NCBI GenBank assembly: GCA_035048495.1
Contig: CM068553.1
Location: 12,292,520-12,356,519 of the forward strand
Direction: 5' to 3'
DNA length: 64,000 nt
Source of the DNA: Euptelea pleiosperma
Lineage: Eukaryota > Streptophyta > Magnoliopsida > Ranunculales > Eupteleaceae
Shown: piece after piece, positions 57,040 through 64,000 of the stretch
Position numbering within the stretch: position 1 is the stretch's first letter
How the letters are laid out: each line of letters starts with the position of its first letter
The notes under the pieces: model-generated
The model's input: the letters and a program-made list of their open reading frames with translations, nothing else
What the model was told of the DNA's origin: nothing
Databases searched by the model: none
Made by a program: the position numbers and the translations under genes

Positions 57040-58505
57040 GTTGTTTTGTACTATACTAGTAAAAGTGCCCACGGCACTATCCAACAAAAGCGTTTACAAA
57101 AATTCGGTGCCTTTGGCACTCAAACGAAATACAAAATTGGGGGCGTTACCGTTTTTTTCCATTATAACGGCTGTTATAACAGATAGTAATGCACAGGCAA
57201 AAATGAAAAAATAATGGAAATAACAGAAAATAATGAAAAATAACAGCACTAAAATTCAAAAATTGAATTTCAAAATTTCAATAAATTTTCAATCTATTTC
57301 GCGCGGAGGTCAAATGAGTGGGACTGACCGAATAAATGAGGGGGATTGAGTGGCTGAAATCTAACCATCCACATTAGATGGATGGATTTGATCTCAACCA
57401 CTCTATATCTTATGAAGCAGAATAAGATAAAAGATAAGGCAACTTCCCTGTTTTGTTATATAGACTAGTGGGTGCCCCATGCCATCGGCACTCCTCGACA
57501 AAGAATTTGCCAAAAGTAAGTGAGTGGTGGGGATCCATCGTCCATTTGGGGGAGGATTAGATTTCGGCCCTTCTTTGATGCTTATAAGAGGAGGTATAAG
57601 AAGGGAGACAACCAAAATGTTTTGTTATATAGAATAGTAAATGGCCCATGCCCACGGCACTCTCCGACAAAAGCGTTTGCAAAAATTGGGTGCCTTCGGC
57701 ACCCAAACGGTATAACGGACTGGGGCGTTACCATTTTTTCCATTATAATGGCTATTATAACGGATTGTAATGCACATAGGGAGAAATAAGAAAATAACAG
57801 AAATAACAAATAATAACGGTGTTGAAATTTAAATTTTGAATAAATTGATGTCAAATGAGGCGGATTGAGTTGCTGAAATCTAACTGTCCACATTAGATGG
57901 ATGGATAAGATAAGAGAATACAACTAAGTTGTCTTAATATATGTGTGGGTGGCCCGTGCCCGGGCACTTTCCGACAAAGTGTTAGTCAAAATCGAGTGGG
58001 AGTTAATCTCAGCTATCGATATGAAGCATAGTGGATCTCAGTCACTCATTATTAGAGCCATATAAGATAAGAGGGGTATAAGAAAACCATTAAATTTCCG
58101 TTAAATTCTATTTTTTTTTTTTAATTTTAAATTTTCAAAATTTAAAATTTGAATTTCAGCATCACTTTTTTCCGTTAAAATTATTAAAATCTAAACTATT
58201 TTTTTCATTTTTACCCCTGGCCGTTTCAATACATTTTAACGGTAACACCCCTCTCAAGGCATAAAAAGTGGGGGTCCTGAGCCTGACCCTTAGGCTATAT
58301 GTAAATCCAACCCATTTCATTCTTTATATGTAGGTAAATAGTAGGTGACACGTGCCCACGGCACTCATCGACAAAGCAGTTATCAAAATTGGGTGTGAGT
58401 GGCTGAGATCCACCGTTCAATTGGTGTGATAAGATCTCGGCCATCCTTTATGAAGCTGGATAAGAGGGGGAGACAACCGTCCTGTTTTGTTATATAGATA
58501 CCAAG
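57040..58505. repeat. Cluster of five 'GTGCCCACGGCACT..CGACAAA' repeats
   Basis: The phrase GCCC(A/G)(C/T)GGCAC(T)...CGACAAA(G) recurs near 57068, 57474, 57645, 57955 and 58352, mostly preceded by 'gttttgttatatag(a)ctagt'. Between copies lie 'ccattataacggctgttataac' palindromes and 'agatggatggat' stretches. This could be stacked copies of one non-autonomous element; the GC-hairpin next to 'tatatag' recalls plant Helitron ends, but I cannot define termini. Confidence 0.5.
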
Positions 58506-58509
58506 GTTA

Positions 58510-59037
58510 TAACGGTAATATAATGGTTCATAATGCTACCGTTATTACTATTATCAACTGCGAAAAATGGCCAAAAATTATTATTTTAATAATTTATAAA
58601 AATTATTGATAAAAAAAAAAAAATTCCAAAATAATAGTCATTATAATGGGTATCCCATTATTCGGTTTTAAGTGTTATAACGGGCAAAGATTTAAATTTC
58701 AATATTGACCTAAGTTTCGGTTCAAGCAGATTGAATTTTGAAATTTCAATGAAATTATAGAAAAATTATAAATTATCAAATTAATATTATTTATTTATAG
58801 AAATAAAATTTTATCTCTTTCTCTCTCTAGAATCTCTTTTTTAGTAATAATAATGAAAAGACGACCTTAATAGAGGAGTTCTTATTTGATATTGAACTAT
58901 TAAAGATAGGGCCAAAATTTTAGGGATTTCGATTCCAGTCTAGCCCAAACCAAAATTTTGAATCTTAAAACCTTGATAACGGGAGAAACATAATGGGGTT
59001 CGGGTGTTACCGCTATAACGGCCATTTTTTAAACCAT
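58510..59037. mobile_element. MITE with CCGTTATAACGG motifs
   Basis: The left 'accaaggttataacggtaatataatgg' faces the right 'cgctataacggccattttttaaaccatg'. It is AT-rich between and belongs to the same style family as 56585-56866 and 61735-62082. Confidence 0.55.
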
Positions 59038-59084
59038 GCTCTTACTGGGGGTTAAGTGCCATTACTTGCTTTGGTTATCACTGA

Positions 59085-59365
59085 CTTGGTAGTGTCTCGG
59101 TGGCCCACTAACCGCATGGATGTTTAGCCCACCCCTTGGTGGATATACATACCAAAAATCTACTTGATTGATAATTTATAGCCTTTGGATTAAGTACCCA
59201 AAAATATTCAAAAAACATGCTTGAATCTAACAGCTAGAATCAATCCTACAAAAGTGCTAAAATCTATGGATACAGAAAACCAATCTGACTGATTTTTCTT
59301 ATGTATATCCACCAAGGAGTGGGCTAAACATCCATGCAGTTAGTGAGCCCCAAAAAATGAGCTAT
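59085..59365. mobile_element. Palindromic MITE related to 336-615
   Basis: 'catggatgtttagcccacccc' on the left and 'gtgggctaaacatccatgcag' on the right are inverted. The 'aacatgcttgaatctaacagct' centre matches the centre of 336-615. It is about 280 bp. Confidence 0.75.
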
Positions 59366-59536
59366 GGGAAAAGGTAGCCCTCTACATCGACTGCATCCAA
59401 AATCCTCTGCATCTAAAATTTTTCCGTGGTGGGGAAACCGCTTGCCATGCTTTTTGGGCTTCACTTATTTTGCTAAGGAGTTTGCAAGGGCTTGACAACA
59501 ACTTGCACCCCCCAACCAATCATGTGTATTCCAAAA

Positions 59537-59928
59537 GGGTCGGGCTCGGTTGACAGCCCTAAAAATGACAGGATTCTGTACAGACATAATATGAATCACG
59601 TGGCACACTCGTAGAGGACTTGGACCGTATGGATGTTTGTCCAATCGTTTGTTGGATCTACAAACTAAAAATCAGCCTGATTAGTGATTTATAGGCGTTG
59701 GATATTTGAACCTCAAACGCTGCTCAAATTCCCAAAGTTGAGATCATCCCATCAAAATAAGTCCAATCCAAAGCCTATAAATCACTAATCATGCTGATTT
59801 TTGGTTTGTAGGTCCACCTAGGGATTGGCCAAACATCCATACGGTCATAGTCCTCTAAGCGTGTGACACGTGACTCATATTGTGTTATGTAATCCTGTCA
59901 TTTTAGGGCTGTCAACGGAGCCTGACCC
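59537..59928. mobile_element. Mutator-type MITE, GGGTCGGGCTC termini, second copy
   Basis: It is a 392-bp element with start GGGTCGGGCTCGGTTGACAG and end CTGTCAACGGAGCCTGACCC. An exact 9-bp duplication ATTCCAAAA occurs at 59528-59536 and 59929-59937. The interior core CACGTGGCACACTC ... CATACGGTCATAGTCC is shared with 34111-34496. Confidence 0.93.
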
Positions 59929-59991
59929 ATTCCAAAATTGTGGCAAGTGGGTGCATTTGCATCCCAGTGCAGCGAACCAAGCATCGCCTGG

Positions 59992-60173
59992 AGTAAAATT
60001 TCTATCACAAGAAATTGTAAATCACACAATCACAAGCCAATGAGTTCGCGGCACGTACACAAGTGCTTTGCAACGTACCCATTTGCTTTTGCTTTGAGAT
60101 GTACGTGCCCAGAACTCATTGGCTGTGATTGTGTGATTTTGCAATCCGATTGTGACAGAAGTTTTACTCGCCA
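59992..60173. mobile_element. Hairpin MITE, second copy (inverted relative to 48172)
   Basis: It begins GAGTAAAATTTCTATCACAA and ends TTGTGACAGAAGTTTTACTC, with arms 'gccaatgagttcgcggcacgtac' and 'gtacgtgcccagaactcattggc'. It matches 48172-48362 read in the opposite direction. The flanks CGCCTGG and CGCCAGG are a possible imperfect duplication. Confidence 0.85.
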
Positions 60174-60774
60174 GGGCCCGAATGTCTTATCCATTGTAAA
60201 ACATTATTTAAAGGTACCCAAATACCTGACAGAACTCGAACTCAATTAAGCCGGGTCTTGGGTTGGAGTCCATCCTGTTGGACCCGAGCAATGGTAGGGT
60301 CCATCAAATCTGGATAAACTTGTACCCGATCAGAACCTGACCCGTTGACACCTTAAGAGTGGTAGGTAGGGTTAATAGATGATCATACACTTTCCCTAAA
60401 GTGTATACAACTTTTTACAAGACAAAATAGTTCTGTACCCATTATCATGATTCGGTGGGCCACATACACGATAAACATAAGTTTTGAAAGATAATGAATG
60501 GAAAGAGATGGATGACCAACCCGAAAACCATTCTGATCCGGTGATCCTAACCACTTGATGAGATGATTGAGTGGGTGCCCCGGATGGGCCTACGTTGAGA
60601 GTAAATGGGGAACAGAACACGAGTTTCGATGCTACGCAACATTATCAAATGCAGCCTCAAACTTCACTATCTGCATTCCTAAGGTAGAAAATCGAGGGGA
60701 GAAATCATTAATGAGTTTGAACTTTGAAGTTTGAACTTGGAATTCAACTGAAATAAAGGCATGAAATTGTCTTC
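60174..60774. other. Intergenic, no gene seen
   Basis: I see no repeat family, coding signal or RNA gene in this stretch. Confidence 0.4.
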
Positions 60775-60802
60775 CCTCTCTCTCTCTCTCTCTCTCTCTC
60801 TC
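60775..60802. repeat. (CT)n microsatellite
   Basis: About 14 CT units; the reverse frame reads as Arg-Glu repeats. Confidence 0.95.
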
Positions 60803-60889
60803 GTTTCTTTCGCTCATTGCATCCTTCTAGAGACAACCTCTGTTGTTTTCGAGACTGCACGATTTCTTGCAACTCCTATAATCTGACTA

Positions 60890-61074
60890 GGAGTAAAACT
60901 TCGCTGACCGCCCACGATATGAGCCATGTGGCACACTTTTATAGAGGACAACGACTGTATGGATGTTTGGCCAATTCAAGATCATGCTGATTTTTGCTTT
61001 GTAGGCCCAATCTAGGGATTGGCCAAAACATCCATAAGGTTAGACGTGTGCCACGTGGCTCTTATTGTGGGCGA
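60890..61074. mobile_element. Short CACGTGGC-core MITE derivative
   Basis: The start GAGTAAAACTTCGCTGACCG and the end GTGGGCGAGGTTTTAC are inverse-related. The core is reduced to 'gatatgagccatgtggcacac...gtatggatgtttggcc' and the inverse arm, about 185 bp in all, half the length of full copies. Confidence 0.7.
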
Positions 61075-61080
61075 GGTTTT

Positions 61081-61384
61081 ACACATGGCACAATACAAGC
61101 GACGTGGCACACTCTTAGTTGACGCTGGCCGTATGGATGTTTGGCATGTCCCTCCGTGGAATTCTAAACCAAAATTCAGCTTGATTAGTGATTTCTAACC
61201 GATTCAATTGAACTTATTTTCATGGGTTGATTTTAACGGTAGGAATTTGAGCATTATTGAGCGTTATTTGGGTGCTAAGATCCAGAGGTTGTAAATCACT
61301 AATCAGGTTGATTTTTGTTTATAGTCCACACCGAGGGACTGGCCAAACATCCATACGGTCATTGTCCCCTAAAAGTGTGCCAAT
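61081..61384. mobile_element. CACGTGGC-core MITE copy, termini eroded
   Basis: 'cacaatacaagcgacgtggcacactc' opens and 'catacggtcattgtcccctaaaagtgtgcc' closes. The central arms and spacer match 55573-55932. The terminal inverted repeats are missing. Confidence 0.75.
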
Positions 61385-61588
61385 GGTCAAATCCAACGGC
61401 TAAAACGTACAGTATTAAAATGCTAAATCCAATGGTCATCAAGAAGTGAAACAAACATCTAAAAGGTCTGTAGGCCCTAAAGCTTACTCTACGGTGGACA
61501 TCAAACACGGACTCTAAACAGTATGACGTATAACGGATGTTATTTTGAAAAAAAAAATTTGTTTTCTACAGCTATCTGGGAAGTTTTA

Positions 61589-61604
61589 CCAAAAAAAATA
61601 AAAA
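61589..61604 (-). terminator. Pol III terminator of tRNA-Cys
   Basis: On the - strand the sequence downstream of the tRNA reaches TTTTTATTTTTTTT about 32 nt after the 3' end, a usual pol III stop. Confidence 0.6.
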
Positions 61605-61635
61605 TTAAATTAAAATTATAGTTTACAAATTAAAC

Positions 61636-61707
61636 AGGGCCCAACCGGGTTCGAACCGGTGACCTCTTGATCTGCAGTCAAATGCTCTACCACTAAGCTA
61701 TGGACCC
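61636..61707 (-). tRNA. tRNA-Cys (GCA)
   Basis: The - strand 72-nt cloverleaf has acceptor GGGTCCA/TGGGCCC (one U-G pair) with discriminator U. The D arm is GCTT...GAGC with AGTGGTA, and the anticodon arm is TTTGA-CTGCAGA-TCAAG with anticodon GCA. The T arm is ACCGG-TTCGAAC-CCGGT. It is intronless and lacks an encoded CCA, as expected for a nuclear tRNA. The A box (TAGCTTAGTGG) and B box (GGTTCGAAC) are intact. The gene sits among MITEs and looks functional. Confidence 0.95.
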
Positions 61708-61734
61708 ACATGCATATATCAAAATAATACTACT

Positions 61735-62082
61735 CAGATGTGACTAATGCGACTGTTATAATGGACCGTTATAACATTATAGTGGGCCATTTTGGAATCA
61801 TAAGTAGCTTCCTCAACTACTCCAACCTTATTAAAAAAAACCGTTATAATGGGTCATTCAAAACTTTGGCACTAACGACTAACGGCTGTTATTTGTGAGA
61901 ATTTATAATGAATTTGAAATTCAAAATTCAAAAAAAAAAAATGAATTATAAAAATAACAGACGTTTTATTTGACAGCATTATAAAAAATAAATTAAATAA
62001 GGGATGATATTTCATAATGAGGTTAGAGCGTTACCATTGTAACAGCCGTTATTTTCGTTACAACGGCTATTTTTTAAACCAT
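61735..62082. mobile_element. MITE with CCGTTATAACGG motifs
   Basis: 'gcgactgttataatggaccgttataac' on the left faces 'gttacaacggctattttttaaaccatgg' on the right, with further 'ccgttataatggg' and 'aacagccgttatt' repeats inside. The left end is uncertain because the tRNA is close. Confidence 0.55.
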
Positions 62083-62239
62083 GGACCAAAGTACTGGAGG
62101 TATTTTGATTTTTTTCAATAAAAAGCTAGTGGTTGGATGGGGCCATATGTGCATTATGTTGACCAATAGTCGTGACTTAAGAGGATCACACTAATTTTAC
62201 CAGTACTGGGTGTCTAACTAATTTAGCCTATTTTTCGGG

Positions 62240-62566
62240 GATGGTGCTACAATGCCCACAATACTAGCCACGTGACACACTTTTAGAGGGTGCTAACTGT
62301 ATGGATGTTTGGCCAGTCCCTCGGTGGACCTGCAAACCAAAAATCAGCCTGATTAGTGATTTACAACCTTTGGATCTTTCCACCCAAATAACGCTCAATA
62401 AAATTTCCTAAGGTTAAAATCAACCCATGACAATAACTTCAATCAAACGCTTAGAAATCATTGAGCAAGTTTATTTTTGGTTTGTAGATCCACCTAGTAA
62501 TTGGCCAAACATCCATACGGTCCGTCCACTAAGAGTGTGCCATGTGGGCTAAGGTTTACTCTGTAT
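62240..62566. mobile_element. CACGTGGC-core MITE copy
   Basis: 'cacaatactagccacgtgacacac' and 'gtatggatgtttggccagtccc' on the left, and 'ggccaaacatccatacggtcc' and 'gtgtgccatgtgggctaa' on the right. It is about 330 bp and ends near 'ggtttactc', echoing the GAGTAAAAC terminus. Confidence 0.75.
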
Positions 62567-62910
62567 TTGTGTGGTATCATACTTATGAAATCATTGACCG
62601 TATTAATATTTCGTCCTCGGCTTACGCGCTGCCCGATGCCTCTGTAGATTCACCATGTGAGTATGTGAGTCTGTGAGTCTGTGTGTAACAAATGATTTCA
62701 TGTGGTACCAACCGTAGAATCATCAGTCCTGTATCTAATTAGTTCCCCAAATCTTGAAAAAGTTGGTCCCCTATAATACGGTCCATCCGCTGCCTTGCCA
62801 TACATTAAGATGTAGGACCCACCTTTCTGTCTCCCAAGGAGTACTTGCGGAAAAGCTTCGATCAGATCCACTGATTTTCGGATGTTTCATGATCACTCTT
62901 TTATCTTTTT
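62567..62910. other. Intergenic, no gene seen
   Basis: This is unique-looking sequence with a 'gtatgtgagtctgtgagtctgtgtg' slippage tract near 62663. It holds no coding signal. Confidence 0.4.
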
Positions 62911-63356
62911 GGGGAATTTTTCACATACCCCCTGTATTACCTTTGAAATTAGACATACCCTTCATTATTTGAAAAATCTAACCTATCCTATGACTTAGTC
63001 CATCGTCACTTGACCACTGTTGACTCAGTTTGACTAACAAATTTTTAGTTAAATGACGAAAATATTCTTTTCTTCAACCTTGGATCAGAGAATGTGAGAA
63101 TTTTTTGTCAAAACCCTAACTGTTAGATGTTGTAATTCCACCCATTATAGGCGACCAACCCACTAGAATCTCGTGGCTGCCTAACCACCACTATCGTGTC
63201 AATTTGAAATTAGGGTTTTGGAGAAAAACCTCACATGATATGATCCAAAGTTGAAGAAAATGGTATTTTTATTGTTTAACCAAAAATTTGTTAGTCAACA
63301 GTGGTCAAATGACAATGGACAAAGTTATAGGGGTAAGTCATTTTTTTCAAATTGTA
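62911..63356. mobile_element. Mutator-type MITE related to 13649-14415
   Basis: 'ggggaatttttcacatacccc' opens. 'gactaacaaatttttagttaaatgacg' is mirrored by 'gtttaaccaaaaatttgttagtc', and 'tatgacttagtcca' by 'tggacaaagttata'. It matches the outer arms of the intron-4 element. The target duplication is not resolved. Confidence 0.65.
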
Positions 63357-63479
63357 AGAGCATCTCTAATCGTTGTTTAACGTGAATTGGCATTTTGGTT
63401 CAAAATGCCTAGCCATGTTAGTAAGCCTCTCCAATCGTGGTTAGGCATTTTGAGTCAAAAGCCTAGACATTCTTGGGTG

Positions 63480-63636
63480 TGTGGTGGCTGGCCGTATGGA
63501 TGTTTTTACATGGCTAAAATCAACCCATGAAAATGACACCAATCCAATGCCTAGAAATCACTAATCAAGTTGGTTTTTGGTTTATAAACCCATCTAGGGA
63601 TTGGCTGAACATCTATATGGTCAACATCGTATTTTT
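63480..63636. mobile_element. CACGTGGC-core MITE fragment
   Basis: 'ggctggccgtatggatgtttt' and 'ggattggctgaacatctatatggtc' bound a shortened copy with the central 'aaaatcaacccatgaaaatgac' stretch. The outer arms are missing. Confidence 0.6.
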
Positions 63637-63639
63637 TAA

Positions 63640-64000
63640 AGAACAAAATATATATCATTTTTGACAACAATTTTGGCGTACCCACATGGAAGATGAATCA
63701 ATAGCTGATTTTTGGTGAGGATGATCTCCTCACCATATAGATCTCCCCTAAAAAAAATCAGCCTATTCTAAAATTTCTAACCCCATCAGATGTGGTTTGC
63801 AAGTTAACGATAAAAATAAATGGTCCATAATTCTTCAATACTTGTAAACCAGTCAACAAATATCGGAATGATTTGAATTTTTGTGAGGATGATCTCCTCA
63901 CCATAGAGACTGCCCTCGCCAAAAATCAACCCATTCCAATACTTCTAATTTATAAATTGGCCCGCACCAATTTTTGTTGTCAACAATGTTGTATGAAAAT
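63640..64000. mobile_element. MITE of the 'GTGTCAAAA' family, runs off window
   Basis: 'agctgatttttggtgaggatgatctcctcacc', 'aagttaacgataaaaat' and 'acttgtaaaccagtc' match 54067-54420 in the same order. The right end lies at or beyond the window edge. Confidence 0.65.

Noticed and set aside
60632..60817. Arg-Glu repeat peptide
   Set aside because: It is the complement of the (CT)n microsatellite.

Overview
The window is nuclear DNA of a flowering plant. The evidence is spliced GT-AG genes, plant retrotransposon families (Copia, a large solo LTR, L1-type LINEs), very many palindromic MITEs and a nuclear tRNA-Cys. I cannot name the species. The density of transposons inside introns points to a large, repeat-rich genome.

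Only three host genes are supported. (1) Adenine phosphoribosyltransferase (APRT, purine salvage) on the + strand, six exons from 1484 to 35468. Its 549-nt coding sequence (182 aa) is spread over 34 kb because introns 2 to 5 are enlarged; introns 3, 4 and 5 are filled with transposons. (2) An intronless gene on the - strand, 50902 to 50027 (291 aa), of a plant family with a PARP-like C-terminal region. (3) A tRNA-Cys(GCA) on the - strand, 61707 to 61636.

Layout. 1-1483: upstream region with one MITE, a TATA box and the leader. 1484-35468: APRT. Intron 3 holds a 5'-truncated LINE (-) and a 1.7-kb internally deleted Copia (+). Intron 4 holds a Mutator-type MITE, a Copia integrase fragment and a LINE tail. 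Intron 5 (18 kb) holds a 2.6-kb solo LTR, then an old Copia (-) broken by a SINE-like dimer, a hAT-like element and a younger complete but decayed Copia (-). After these come a LINE scrap and a triple 268-bp tandem repeat that was itself hit by a MITE. 35469-50026: 3' flank, a LINE split by a 6.4-kb non-autonomous LTR retrotransposon (39084-45460), and MITEs. This LTR element carries Gag and a second ORF but no recognisable Pol, and its LTRs hold arrays of the palindrome CCAATCGATTGG. 50027-50902: the PARP-like gene. 50903-64000: almost entirely palindromic MITE families plus the tRNA.

The most unusual signals are the CCAATCGATTGG arrays of the Gag-only LTR element and a modular MITE group. 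In that group one interior core, bearing the G-box CACGTGGC in both arms, occurs with two different kinds of terminal inverted repeat. One of these terminal types also borders an unrelated hairpin core. Four elements show exact 9-bp target duplications, which suggests mobilisation by Mutator-like transposases. The APRT and PARP-like genes have no visible functional link.
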